From positions 1 through 48,365 of IMG/VR virus record IMGVR_UViG_3300036830_000164: DNA of 48,365 nucleotides; one strand, written 5' to 3'. Below, piece by piece: positions 31,550 to 40,028 of the stretch. Position numbers and translations under genes: made by a program. Origin of the DNA: a virus. Every line of letters begins with the position of its first letter. The first letter of the stretch is position 1. A model generated the notes under the pieces. That model was given only the letters and a program-made list of their open reading frames with translations, was not told the origin of the DNA and searched no databases.

Positions 31550-31837
31550 ATGCCCGCCACCCCGCCCCGCATGGTCGCCTTCCGCATCCACGAGCGGGCA
31601 CTCAAAGAAGTCCTCCGCCTGGACGAGCTCACCCTCGCGGGCGCGTCCACGGAGCGTTCGGGTGACTGCGTGACCCTGGTCCTGTACGTCGAGCGGGCCG
31701 ACGCGCCACAGGAGGCCACGGAGATGTGCCCGGTGTACGAACGGGACACAAGCGCTGCGGATCCGGTGAGCCTGACCGGGATCAGCTGGTACCGCAACGG
31801 GTCCCACATCGGCGCGGCGGACATGCCCCATGGCTGA
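31550..31837 (+). CDS. Hypothetical protein
   Basis: 95 aa after AAGAGGAG. Seen: RMVAFRIHERALKEVLRLDE, CVTLVLYVERADAPQEATEM and ISWYRNGSHIGAAD. Small alpha/beta protein without recognised family. Overlaps the 35-aa Cys-rich gene that follows by eight bases. Confidence 0.6.
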   Translation: MPATPPRMVAFRIHERALKEVLRLDELTLAGASTERSGDCVTLVLYVERADAPQEATEMCPVYERDTSAADPVSLTGISWYRNGSHIGAADMPHG

Positions 31838-31937
31838 CTGGAAGTGCCGCGCTTGCAGACGAGGCCAATGCGACGCCTGCGAAGTGACTAGCTGCGCCTG
31901 CGACCACGGCGACGCCGACTCTGACGCTGACACCTGA
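31830..31937 (+). CDS. 35-aa six-cysteine protein
   Basis: MADWKCRACRRGQCDACEVT then SCACDHGDADSDADT. The six Cys follow CX2CX4CX2CX4CXC, the same spacing as the C-terminus of the 348-aa protein at 24844. Tail is acidic. Likely binds metal. Small, but the shared Cys pattern makes it convincing. Confidence 0.6.
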   Translation: MADWKCRACRRGQCDACEVTSCACDHGDADSDADT

Positions 31938-31980
31938 ACCGCCCCCACCGGGGCACCCCGAGAAGCGCAGGAGGTGACCG

Positions 31981-32409
31981 GTGGGCTCCTACGACCCGCA
32001 AGGTGCCCTGATCTGGTGCCTGTCCGGTTCCGGGCAGTCCACCAAGATCAGCGGCGCCGGCGACTCCGGCGGCTGGGGCGAGACACCACCGGCTGAGTTC
32101 CCCGCCTCGGCGGTGAGCCTGGGCCGGTACACCGACGTCACCATCATGGCCGTGGCCACCGCCATCACAGCGTCCCCGTCGTGGACGGTCAGCCTCGACC
32201 TGTACGACAACCAGGGCAACCTGATCCCCGCCGTCCTGGCCCTCACCGCTGTGACAGCGGCGAACACGCCGAAGTTCGCGTCGGCCGGTCTGCACGGCCC
32301 CACCGCTGCCACGTTCCTGGTGCTGCCGCTGTTCGGCCGGATCTCGTGGACCCTCACCGGTGCCGCGGCCGCAGTGTCCGGGGCCGAGATCAGCGTCTGG
32401 GGGCGGTGA
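31981..32409 (+). CDS. Structural-region hypothetical protein
   Basis: 142 aa from GTG after GGAGGTGACC. Seen: SGAGDSGGWGETPPAEFPAS, WTVSLDLYDNQGNLIPAVLA, FLVLPLFGRISWTLTG, ending EISVWGR. Mostly beta, no Cys cluster. Position before the protease suggests a virion or head protein (head fibre or decoration). No family recognised. Confidence 0.55.
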   Translation: MGSYDPQGALIWCLSGSGQSTKISGAGDSGGWGETPPAEFPASAVSLGRYTDVTIMAVATAITASPSWTVSLDLYDNQGNLIPAVLALTAVTAANTPKFASAGLHGPTAATFLVLPLFGRISWTLTGAAAAVSGAEISVWGR

Positions 32410-32412
32410 GCA

Positions 32413-34359
32413 GTGGCCAAGGCCATCGCGACGATCGGCGGGACAGCGGTCGCACCGGGTGTCAGCCTGAACCGCCGCTGGTACACCCGCGACGTCATCG
32501 CCGGTGCTGTGGCCAGGGCGCAGGAGCGCATCAGCGGCGACGGGCTGCCGCTGACGATGCTGACCCATCATGCCGCCAATGACGACTCAACGCGCATCGT
32601 CGGCAAGGTCACGTCGATGTCTCTGGCCGAGGACGGCTCCGCCCGGTTCACCGCCGACATCGTGGACACCGAGCATGGGCGCACCATCGCGGCGCTCACC
32701 GACGACAGCACCGGCGGCCCGTTCCTGAAGTCCATCAGCCTGCGTGGCGCATGGGAGGGCAAGGTCAGCCGGGTCACCGGCCCTGACGGCAAGCCCGCCG
32801 AGCGCGGCGACGGCCTGAGTTTCGACGGGTTCGACTTCACCAAGACCCCTGGGGTTGGTGCGGCCAAGCTCGACACCTTCGCATGGGCCTCGGACGGCCA
32901 GCAGGAGACCACCGAGCGTGTGCTCATCACCGAGTCAGTGGAGGGGACCGTGACGGTCACCGAGACCACCGAGACCACCGAGGGCCAGGAGGGCACCCCT
33001 GCACCGGCCGGCCCGCCGGAGGGCGTGCTGGAGGCGGTGCGGGCCGCCCTCGGGGTGGGCACCCACCACGCCCTCGGCAACGGCATCTGCTCAACCTGCA
33101 AGCCTGTCAGCGAGGCGAAGGACCCGAAGAAGCCATACGGGGACGTCACCTATGCAGACCCCGGATACCAGTCGGATGGCAAGAAGCGGTATCCGCTGGA
33201 CAGCTCGGATCACGTCAGAAGTGCCTGGAGCTACATAAACCAGGCGAAGAACGCCGCCAAGTATTCGTCCGCCCAGCTCAAGCGGATCAAGGGCCGGATC
33301 AAGGCGGCCATGTCGCGGATCGGCGCGAAGGTGTCCACCGAGACCGCCGGGTGGGTGCTGTCGGAGCCGTTCCAGGTCACCGAGGCGGTCGCCGAATGGT
33401 ACGGCGACCCGGGCAGCCGGGGCTCCTGGTGCATCAGCGCCAGCAACGGCCCGGTCAGCATGTCCCTGTCCAGCTACTCGATGGACCCCGCCGACCTCGA
33501 CGTCATCCTCCGCGCCGCCGCCGATGCCGCCTGCCAGGCACTGGCCGCGCTCGACCCCGACATGGACGGCGACGTGGACGTCCCCGGTGTGGGCGGCGGT
33601 TCCGACACCGATGGAGACGCAGGCCGCGAGTCCGCGGAAGACCCAGAACTCACCGAGGCCACCGGCCCCGGTCAGCCCGCCGGAGCGCGGGAAACCACCA
33701 ACGGAACGGAGGCTCCCGTGACCACGGAGGCAACCACCACCCCGGGCGGGAGCGCCCCGTCCGCCAGCACGCCGGCGCCAGCGGCGGCCGAGACGGCACC
33801 GGCCCCGGCGGCGGCCGCCGAGGACGCCGACGCGCGCACCGCCCGCATCGTCGCCGAAGCCCTCAAGGCCGCAGGTGTCACCCCGCCCGCGCCGCCGGTG
33901 GAGGAGACCGAGGAGCAGCGGGTCGCACGGCTCGTCGCCGAAGCCCTCAAGGCGCAGGGCGCCACCCCGGCACCGCCCGCCGGGGCCGCCGAGACCACGA
34001 AGGGCAGCGGGGAGGACACCGTGACCGAGACCGACGAACAGCGCGTCGAGCGGATGGTGAACGAGCGTCTCGCCGCCGCCGGCCTCACCCCGGCCGGGGA
34101 AGTTCAGGAGACCGACGAACAGCGCGTCGAGCGGCTCGTCACCGAGCGGCTGCAGGGCCTCGTCGCGGACGGGTCGATCGCCGTGCAGCGCACCGGCCTG
34201 GTCCGCGAGCACAAGGTCCCCACCGGCGAGGCCGGCGACCCGGGCAAGACCGCGGACGAGCTCGCCAAGACCAGCGAGGACGACTTCTACGACTACGCCG
34301 GCGCCGCGCTGGTGAAGAACGCCGGGCACACACGGGCGTTCGGCGGCGCCACGCAGTAG
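32413..34359 (+). CDS. Prohead protease fused to a linker domain and scaffold-like C-terminus
   Basis: 648 aa from GTG. Seen: protease domain (1-150) with LNRRWYTRDVIAGAVARAQE, MLTHHAANDD (His52/53) and GGPFLKSISLRG (Ser107/109), consistent with an S78/phage maturation protease. Residues about 215-310 hold KKPYGDVTYADPGYQSDGKK and HVRSAWSYINQAKNAA, a DUF6582-like block. The acidic Ala/Thr/Pro-rich C-terminus has four tandem EQRVxRxV-type repeats, likely coiled coil and scaffold. Known: protease matures the capsid, scaffold guides assembly. Followed by the major capsid gene. Confidence 0.82.
   Translation: MAKAIATIGGTAVAPGVSLNRRWYTRDVIAGAVARAQERISGDGLPLTMLTHHAANDDSTRIVGKVTSMSLAEDGSARFTADIVDTEHGRTIAALTDDSTGGPFLKSISLRGAWEGKVSRVTGPDGKPAERGDGLSFDGFDFTKTPGVGAAKLDTFAWASDGQQETTERVLITESVEGTVTVTETTETTEGQEGTPAPAGPPEGVLEAVRAALGVGTHHALGNGICSTCKPVSEAKDPKKPYGDVTYADPGYQSDGKKRYPLDSSDHVRSAWSYINQAKNAAKYSSAQLKRIKGRIKAAMSRIGAKVSTETAGWVLSEPFQVTEAVAEWYGDPGSRGSWCISASNGPVSMSLSSYSMDPADLDVILRAAADAACQALAALDPDMDGDVDVPGVGGGSDTDGDAGRESAEDPELTEATGPGQPAGARETTNGTEAPVTTEATTTPGGSAPSASTPAPAAAETAPAPAAAAEDADARTARIVAEALKAAGVTPPAPPVEETEEQRVARLVAEALKAQGATPAPPAGAAETTKGSGEDTVTETDEQRVERMVNERLAAAGLTPAGEVQETDEQRVERLVTERLQGLVADGSIAVQRTGLVREHKVPTGEAGDPGKTADELAKTSEDDFYDYAGAALVKNAGHTRAFGGATQ
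34027..34134 (+). repeat. 27-bp direct repeats in the scaffold-like region
   Basis: Exact copies at 34027-34053 and 34108-34134 encode ETDEQRVER. Weaker related units lie upstream (EEQRVARLV, ARTARIVAE), giving four spaced helical repeats. Confidence 0.85.
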
Positions 34360-34500
34360 CCGCACCCCTCTCAGGGCCGCGTGGGCACCGCCTGCGTGGC
34401 CTTTCGCATGCCCACCCCGACCGCCGTGCCCGCAACGGGCGCGGTGCCTCCCAGGCGGAGACGGTCCCAGTTCCCTCATACCCGGAAGGAGCCATGCAAC
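34360..34500 (+). other. Gap before the major capsid gene
   Basis: 141 bases, GC-rich, with several short inverted repeats but no clear terminator. It ends with the AAGGAG ribosome site (34488-34493) of the capsid gene. A promoter specific for capsid expression may lie here but is not evident. Confidence 0.4.
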
Positions 34501-35877
34501 GTGGCTAGCCAGGTTCGTGAGGCGCTGACCGCTCTCGGCGCGTCTCCGTTCGTTCAGAAGGTCATCGACCCGGTTCTGGTCGAGCTTCAGCGCCGGTACG
34601 CACCCCTGGTGCGGTCCATCCCGTCCCAGCGGTGGACCACCGACGTCTACAACTTCAACCAGCGTACGACCGTCCCCGGTGGCGGGTTCGTGGTGGACGG
34701 CGGCTCACGGCCGCTGACCTCCAGCACGTACGTCCAGAACAGCGTCCAGATGAAGCACATCCTGTCGGTGGGCGCCGTCACCGGCTACGCGGAGGCGATC
34801 ACCTCCGACCTCATCGGGTCGCTGCGCCGCACAGAAATCATGGGTGCCACCCAGGGTTTCTACTGGGACGTGGAGACCGGCATGTGCTGGGGCAACGCCG
34901 CGTCCACCCAGTCCGGCGCGCAGCCGCAGTACGACGGCCTCGACACCCTCGTCTCGGACTTCACCTCCGGGTACTTCAACTCGGTCGACTTCGCCCACGG
35001 GGCTTTCTCCCTCGGCACCATGGACAAGCTGATCGACATCATCGCCCGCAACGCGAAGGTGCCGGTCGAGAACACCAACTGGCAGTTCGTGCTGTCCACC
35101 ACAGCCAAGTCCAAGGCCTCCCAGCTGCTCGTCAACCAGCAGCGGTTCGAGCAGGTGGAGATCGCCGCCGGCCTGATCGTGGACACCTACCGCAACATCC
35201 CGATGGTGCCCACGTCGTTCCTGTCACCGGCCGGGTTCAGCATGGGCGCGGTCACCGCGTCCACCGCCACCACCGGCGGCTCGATCCCGGCGTCCACCAC
35301 GTACTACTACAAGGTGGCGCCGGTCATCTCCCGCCAGGGCGAGGCGCTGCCCTCGGGCGAGGTGTCGCAGGCCACCGGGTCGGGCACGGCCACCAGCATC
35401 ATCACGCTGGCATTCACCCCGCCGACCGGCGAGGACGGCCTCTCCGCGCAGCTGTACAAGGTGTACCGCGGGTCTTCGACCGGCGCTGAGAGCTTCCTGG
35501 GCTACGTGGACGCGTCGGTGGGGCTCATGGCCGATGGGGTCACCCCGATCCCGACCACGAGCATCATCGACACCGGCACGGCCCTGGTGCCGCAGAACGG
35601 CTCCACGGTGCCGGGGATGCTCCCGGCCGCGTACTTCGGCACGAACGCGAACCTGCTCCCGCCGGCGTCGGGTGACGAGTCGATCTACCTGATCAGCCGG
35701 GTCAAGAACAACGTGGTCCGCCCGTACGTGCGCGAGGCGCGTCCTTTGGATGTGTATCCGACGACGGCGTCACCGGATTCACTTCCTTACGCATTGATCG
35801 GTGACCTGTGCTTCGCGGTGCGTTCGTCCAGGTTCGTCGCACGCGCCGCCCGGGTCGGAGTGTCCCTGAGCTCCTGA
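34501..35877 (+). CDS. Major capsid protein with an inserted fibronectin-like domain
   Basis: 458 aa; GTG chosen since AAGGAG lies 7 bases upstream and the longer frame reads through the gap. Seen: QVREALTALGASPFVQKVID start, SIPSQRWTTDVYNFNQRTTV, GYAEAITSDLIGSLRRTEIM, the N-arm and spine features of HK97-type capsids. Residues about 243-350 (GSIPASTTYYYKVAPVISRQ, LYKVYRGSSTGAESFLGYVD) form an Ig/FN3-like insertion, probably displayed outside. The C-terminal LYALIGDLCF region closes the fold. Followed by a strong terminator. Confidence 0.85.
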   Translation: MASQVREALTALGASPFVQKVIDPVLVELQRRYAPLVRSIPSQRWTTDVYNFNQRTTVPGGGFVVDGGSRPLTSSTYVQNSVQMKHILSVGAVTGYAEAITSDLIGSLRRTEIMGATQGFYWDVETGMCWGNAASTQSGAQPQYDGLDTLVSDFTSGYFNSVDFAHGAFSLGTMDKLIDIIARNAKVPVENTNWQFVLSTTAKSKASQLLVNQQRFEQVEIAAGLIVDTYRNIPMVPTSFLSPAGFSMGAVTASTATTGGSIPASTTYYYKVAPVISRQGEALPSGEVSQATGSGTATSIITLAFTPPTGEDGLSAQLYKVYRGSSTGAESFLGYVDASVGLMADGVTPIPTTSIIDTGTALVPQNGSTVPGMLPAAYFGTNANLLPPASGDESIYLISRVKNNVVRPYVREARPLDVYPTTASPDSLPYALIGDLCFAVRSSRFVARAARVGVSLSS

Positions 35878-35918
35878 CCTCCACCCAACCGGACGTCCGG
35901 CCCCCCCCGGGACCGGAT

Positions 35919-35960
35919 GCGAGCGGACCGCCTGCCTCGGGGGCCGGGCGGTCCGCTCGC
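35919..35960 (+). terminator. Strong hairpin terminator after the major capsid gene
   Basis: Perfect 14-bp stem GCGAGCGGACCGCC / GGCGGTCCGCTCGC with a 14-base loop, then GCTTTAC. A terminator here often lets phages make more capsid than downstream proteins. Confidence 0.85.
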
Positions 35961-35980
35961 GCTTTACGGAAGGACTTTCC

Positions 35981-36325
35981 ATGGACGAGCCCGCAGTCCC
36001 GCTCCGCAAGGCGTCGGGAGGCTGCTCGGTCCTCGGCTACATGTGGCCAGAGGACGGCGCTGTCGTGGACGTCGGCTACGCCGACGCCATGACCCTGCTC
36101 GCCATCCCCGATGCGGACTTCTCCGTCGCGGACGACGACGTGCCGAAGCACAAGCCGGCCAAGGCGGAACCCGAGGCCGAGACCGAGACCGGGGTCACCG
36201 AGCCCGGCCCGGTGGCAGACATCACCGAGCCAGCACCACAGGCCGGCGCCGAGGTGACCGAGCCGCGGCCGCAGTCCAAGCCCGACCGGCGGAACGTCGG
36301 CCGCGGCACCACCACCAAGCGCTGA
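35981..36325 (+). CDS. Acidic repeat-containing hypothetical protein
   Basis: 114 aa after CGGAAGGAC. Seen: GGCSVLGYMWPEDGAVVDVG compact start, then acidic/Pro-rich repeats (VTEPGPVADITEPAPQAGAE) and a basic end RRNVGRGTTTKR. A small head protein or head-tail accessory is likely by position; not assigned. Confidence 0.6.
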   Translation: MDEPAVPLRKASGGCSVLGYMWPEDGAVVDVGYADAMTLLAIPDADFSVADDDVPKHKPAKAEPEAETETGVTEPGPVADITEPAPQAGAEVTEPRPQSKPDRRNVGRGTTTKR

Positions 36326-36480
36326 GACAAGGGGCGGCCGACCGGCAGGGCAAGAGCGAGAAACGGTGCCGGGGGAACGCCCTCACCCTCACGGCACGCG
36401 GGGCTTCAGGGCAGCAGACGCCGCGTGAACCCGCTCGCCGCCGCCCCTCCCTGACGTCCTGACCGGTGCCGGGGGGTGGA
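36326..36480 (+). other. 155-base gap between structural genes
   Basis: GC-rich. Ends with CCGGGGGGTGGA ribosome site of the next gene. No ORF or hairpin of note seen. Confidence 0.4.
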
Positions 36481-37167
36481 ATGCCCAGCACGGACACTGT
36501 CGAGCCGCTCTGCTCCGTCGGGGCTTTCACCGCCGGCGCGTTCTCTGACCTGGTGATCGACTACCCACCGGACGCCCTCGCGGACGTCATGGTGGAGGCC
36601 ACCCGCAAATGTGAGGACGCCACCGACCGCAGGCTGGCGCCGTTCACCGGCCTGACCGAGACCACCCGGGCCGCGGGCATCGACCCGGACGAGTACGGCG
36701 GTGTGCAGGGGATGCCGGTCAGCATCCAGGCCACCCTCGGCCAGTCCGAGGCGACCGCGCTGGGGATGACGAACCTGGTCAGGCACACGTGGCTGTCGCA
36801 GTACCCGCCGCGCTACCCGGACCTGTGGGAGCCGAACCCAAACATGCAGGTGCTGGTGATCCGCTCCTACGGCGGCACCCAGCAGCTGTCGGCCGCGCAG
36901 ATCCTCGACGGCCCCGACGACACCGGGCATGTGTGGTTCCAGCTCGGCCAGTTCATCCCCGTGGGCAGCAGAATCCGGGTGACCTACGGCGGCGGGTACA
37001 CCGTCGCCACCCCCGGGTCGCTGAAGCGGGCGTCTGAGTACATCGGGGCGTCGATCGTGGCGCGCGAGCTCAACCCGGACTCCACGCAGCATGACCCGGA
37101 CGCCCTGTACGCGACCGGGCTGAAGTGGCTCGGCCCGTTCATGCGGGACGGCGGCGGCCGCAGGTGA
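36481..37167 (+). CDS. Head-tail connector protein (gp6-like)
   Basis: 228 aa. Seen: VEATRKCEDATDRRLAPFTG at about 39-58, LVIRSYGGTQQL, FQLGQFIPVGSRIRVTYGGG and SLKRASEYIGASIVARELNP. The helical start and the GSRIRVTYGGGY strand fit connector (gp6/gp15-like) adaptors that sit under the portal. The GTGA overlap links it to the next gene. Confidence 0.6.
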   Translation: MPSTDTVEPLCSVGAFTAGAFSDLVIDYPPDALADVMVEATRKCEDATDRRLAPFTGLTETTRAAGIDPDEYGGVQGMPVSIQATLGQSEATALGMTNLVRHTWLSQYPPRYPDLWEPNPNMQVLVIRSYGGTQQLSAAQILDGPDDTGHVWFQLGQFIPVGSRIRVTYGGGYTVATPGSLKRASEYIGASIVARELNPDSTQHDPDALYATGLKWLGPFMRDGGGRR

Positions 37168-37679
37168 GCACCGCGGACGCCGTCCAGCGCGAAGCGGACT
37201 GGCTGGGCATCACCACCGACTCGCTCCCGGCACTGCTAACCTCCGCCGGCGGCTCATGGGACATCGTGCAGGCGTACTGGCCCGGTGCCCGGCTCGCCGC
37301 GATGAAGACCGGCGTCTACGTGCTGCGCCGCAGGACCCGGATGCCCCGCGAAGGCGGCCAGCGGATCCTCCCCGGCTACTCGTTCCTGCTGAAACTGTGC
37401 TGGCCGGTGAAGAACGTCACCGGGACCTCCTCGGTGGGGACCGGGCTGGCCGAGGGCGAGCAGCAGGCGTTCGACGACGCCATTGACCTGCTCCTCCAGC
37501 GGGTCGACGGCCTGCCGGGTGACAAAACCCACGGCGGCCGGTTCCAGTCCGTGGGCGAGACCCCGCCCGGGACGTACCCGGAGGTCGACTACGCCGACCC
37601 GGAGCAGACGATTCCCATGCTGTCGGCGCTGCGGGCGACGGTCACCTACAACGCGGACGACCTCGAAATCTTCGGCTGA
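37164..37679 (+). CDS. Head-closure or tail-terminator-like protein
   Basis: 171 aa from GTG. Seen: GSWDIVQAYWPGARLAAMKT, YSFLLKLCWPVKNVTGTSSV, EQQAFDDAIDLLLQRVDGLP, ending TVTYNADDLEIF. The layout (central helix, closing beta strand) suits a tail-completion protein of the siphovirus neck. Assigned by pattern and position only. Confidence 0.5.
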   Translation: MSTADAVQREADWLGITTDSLPALLTSAGGSWDIVQAYWPGARLAAMKTGVYVLRRRTRMPREGGQRILPGYSFLLKLCWPVKNVTGTSSVGTGLAEGEQQAFDDAIDLLLQRVDGLPGDKTHGGRFQSVGETPPGTYPEVDYADPEQTIPMLSALRATVTYNADDLEIFG

Positions 37680-37729
37680 CCCCCTCTTCCGCTGCTTCCC
37701 ACCATCAACCCCGAAGGGGGCGGTTGCGC

Positions 37730-38011
37730 GTGCTTGTCGTGCAGTGCGTGAACTGTCAGGAAGTCGGTTTCGCCACCGACCACAGCAACCCCGACGCGGC
37801 CCTGGAGTGCGGCTGCTGCCCCGGCGGTGAGGGGCACCCGGTGCTGCCGGACGGCCGGCCCGACCACGCGGCCAACGCCCTGGCGTGCCCCGGTGACCAC
37901 GCCGAGCCCCACGGGGTGGACGTGCACGGCTGCACGGTGTGCCGGCCGGTGAAGGTGATCCTCCCGCCGGGCCAGGTCGTCATGCAGCACGCCGCGGGAC
38001 AGGGGGCCTGA
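37730..38011 (+). CDS. Cys/His-rich hypothetical protein
   Basis: 93 aa. GTG 37730 is 9 bases from a GGGGG site; a TTG at 37724 is too close. Seen: VQCVNCQEVGF, LECGCCPGGEGHP, LACPGDHAEPHGVDVHGCTV then CRPVKVILPP. Six or more Cys with His suggest two zinc sites. Role unknown. Confidence 0.6.
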   Translation: MLVVQCVNCQEVGFATDHSNPDAALECGCCPGGEGHPVLPDGRPDHAANALACPGDHAEPHGVDVHGCTVCRPVKVILPPGQVVMQHAAGQGA

Positions 38012-38013
38012 CG

Positions 38014-38454
38014 GTGGGTGCCCTTGCGAACGCCGCCATCTCCAACGTCCTCAACGCCACCCTGCCGACCGGGGGGAGCGCGGGGCAGCCGGGCGCGTGG
38101 GTTGCGCTGAACGCGGGCCAGATGCTGCTGAGGCTCAACTCCTCGGCCTCCTCCGCCTCGGCGTACGGGGCGCAGCTGACCGGGACGGGCTACACGGCGG
38201 GCGGGGCTCCGATCACCGCATCGTCGGCGGCGAGCTCGGCCGGGTCGGCGGTGACGCTGCCGAACATCACGGCCGGGCTGTCGTGGACGAACGGGTCCGG
38301 GGGGGCCTGGTCGATCGTGTCGCTCGACGTCACCGACAACGCGGGGACGCCGGCCCGGTCGTGGTATGGGAACTTCACCGGGCAGCCGATCAGCATCGCC
38401 CCTGGGAACACGTTCGTTATCGGCTCAAATGCGGTGTCTTGCTCTCTGAACTGA
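38014..38454 (+). CDS. Hypothetical virion protein
   Basis: 146 aa from GTG. Seen: ANAAISNVLNATLPTGGSAG, VALNAGQMLLRLNSSASSAS, LDVTDNAGTPARSWYGNFTG, ISIAPGNTFVIGSN. A beta-rich small structural protein similar in style to phage decoration or tail-fibre modules; no specific family. Confidence 0.55.
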   Translation: MGALANAAISNVLNATLPTGGSAGQPGAWVALNAGQMLLRLNSSASSASAYGAQLTGTGYTAGGAPITASSAASSAGSAVTLPNITAGLSWTNGSGGAWSIVSLDVTDNAGTPARSWYGNFTGQPISIAPGNTFVIGSNAVSCSLN

Positions 38455-38489
38455 TCTGTCCCGCTTTGAGCAGTCCAGGGCGGTGAGCG

Positions 38490-40019
38490 GTGGGCGTCTA
38501 CCTGCTCAACACCGCTGAAGGCGGCACCAGCGGAACCACGGTCTCCACCGCCAACTCGGGCGGGGCGAGCGGGAACGCCTGGAACGCCATCGTCCTCGGC
38601 GCCGGGGCGTCCCTCACCTACGACAGCGCCCACGCCGCGCACGGGCCGCTGGCGTACAAGATCAGCACCGGGGTCACCTCCACCAACTGCCAGTTCGAGT
38701 GGTCCACGTCGCTGACCGCCTCCTCCGTCAGCCAGGCATGGTTCCGCACCTACCTGTACTTCACCGCCAACCCTGCGGTGCTCACGCCGGTGCTGCGGGT
38801 GACCGGGACCGCCGCACGGTGCGCCACCCTGGCGGTCACCACAGCCGGTCTGTGGCAGTTTCAGGACTTCAACGGCACCAACCAGATCGGCACCACGGCC
38901 GCGATCCCCACCGGCGCATGGTTCCGCATCGAGGGCTACGTCATCGGGTCAAGCAGCGCCGGCCAGGTGCAGCTCAAGGTGTTCTCCTCCGGGATGGACA
39001 ACCTCACCCCGGACGCCACCTACACCTCCGGTGCGGCGGTCAACACCAACGCCGCCGTGGCCGGGATCCTGTTCGGGGTCACCGGCACCGCGAACGTTGC
39101 GCCGTACTGGGCTGACGACCTCGGCCTCTCCGACACCGGCTATCCGGGGCCCGCCATCTACCCGGCGGTCCTGTCGGCCTCGTCCACCCTGACGGTCCCG
39201 GGCACGCTCGAAGCCGGAGCGGACCTGTCCGCCTCGTCGTCGCTGACAGCAGCCGGGCAGACGCAGGCACCAGCGGACCTGCAGGCAGCCTCCGCGCTGA
39301 CCGCCGGGGGCGAGTTCGGCGGGGGTGCGGCGCTCACCGCATCGTCGTCGGTCACCGCCGGGGCAGACCTCGAGGCCGGGGCCACGCTCGCCGCGTCGTC
39401 ATCGCTGGTGGCGGGCGGTACCCCGGCGGCGGCCGCTTCGCCCGCGGCCACCTCGTCCCTCACCGCCGGCCCGGCGACTCAGGCCGGGGCGGACCTTCAG
39501 GCCGGGTCCTCCCTCGGCGCCGGGGGCGGGCTCAGCGCGGGCGCCCTCCTCGCCGCCGTGTCGGCAATGCTCGCCCCTGGCACCACCGCCGCGGGTGCCC
39601 CGCTCGCCGCCGTGTCGTCGGTCACGGCCGGTGGCACCCCGGAGGCGAACGCCACACTCCCGGCCTCCTCGTCGCTCACAGCGGGCGGGGAGATCGCGGC
39701 CGCCGCGGTCCTTCAGGCGGGGGCTTCGCTGTCCGCCGGGGGGCGGCTGGAAGCGGGCGCGGGCCTTGCCGCCGTCTCGCTGCTGCTCGCCCCAGGTGCC
39801 ACCGGGTCCGGTGCGCCGCTCGCGGCCTCGTCGTCGATCACAGCGGGCGGCGTGGTGGGCGGCGCCGCTGTTCTCACCGCGTCGTCGCAGGTGACCGCCG
39901 GGGCGTCGGTGCTCGTGCCCGTCCCCGGGACCGTGGGCGCCTGCGACCGGGCCACAGCCACGGTGGGGGCCAGCGACCGGGCCACGGCGACCGTGGGCGC
40001 GTACGACATGGCCGTATAG
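38490..40019 (+). CDS. Large virion protein: lectin-like N-domain with Ala/Ser/Gly repeats
   Basis: 509 aa from GTG. Seen: residues 1-220 form a jelly-roll-like domain (LEYKI-type strand GPLAYKISTGVTSTNCQFEW, AWFRTYLYFTANP, WFRIEGYVIGSSSAGQVQLK, VAPYWADDLGLSDTGYPGP), as in LamG/concanavalin-like domains. Residues 225-475 are degenerate repeats of LxASSSLTAGG type, about 15 units. The end repeats TVGAxDRATA. Probably displayed on the virion, for example for adhesion. Function inferred. Confidence 0.65.
   Translation: MGVYLLNTAEGGTSGTTVSTANSGGASGNAWNAIVLGAGASLTYDSAHAAHGPLAYKISTGVTSTNCQFEWSTSLTASSVSQAWFRTYLYFTANPAVLTPVLRVTGTAARCATLAVTTAGLWQFQDFNGTNQIGTTAAIPTGAWFRIEGYVIGSSSAGQVQLKVFSSGMDNLTPDATYTSGAAVNTNAAVAGILFGVTGTANVAPYWADDLGLSDTGYPGPAIYPAVLSASSTLTVPGTLEAGADLSASSSLTAAGQTQAPADLQAASALTAGGEFGGGAALTASSSVTAGADLEAGATLAASSSLVAGGTPAAAASPAATSSLTAGPATQAGADLQAGSSLGAGGGLSAGALLAAVSAMLAPGTTAAGAPLAAVSSVTAGGTPEANATLPASSSLTAGGEIAAAAVLQAGASLSAGGRLEAGAGLAAVSLLLAPGATGSGAPLAASSSITAGGVVGGAAVLTASSQVTAGASVLVPVPGTVGACDRATATVGASDRATATVGAYDMAV
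39170..40016 (+). repeat. Degenerate repeat region coding Ala/Ser/Gly units
   Basis: About 15 units of 15-18 codons each based on LxASSSLTAGG. Sequence is degenerate, so it is old or under selection for amino acid content. A second, closer repeat TVGAxDRATA occurs about three times at 39931-40016. Confidence 0.8.
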
Positions 40020-40028
40020 GGGGCGCGC

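Noticed and set aside
34381-34500. Longer N-terminus of the major capsid protein from 34381
   Set aside because: The added 40 residues are basic and Pro-rich and lie before a strong AAGGAG site with a well-spaced GTG at 34501.
32883-34508. 541-aa plus-strand frame inside the protease gene
   Set aside because: Arg/Gly/His-rich out-of-frame reading of the protease-scaffold gene.
39170-40016. CRISPR or noncoding tandem repeat array
   Set aside because: Repeats are degenerate, contiguous without spacers, and in frame in a coding gene.
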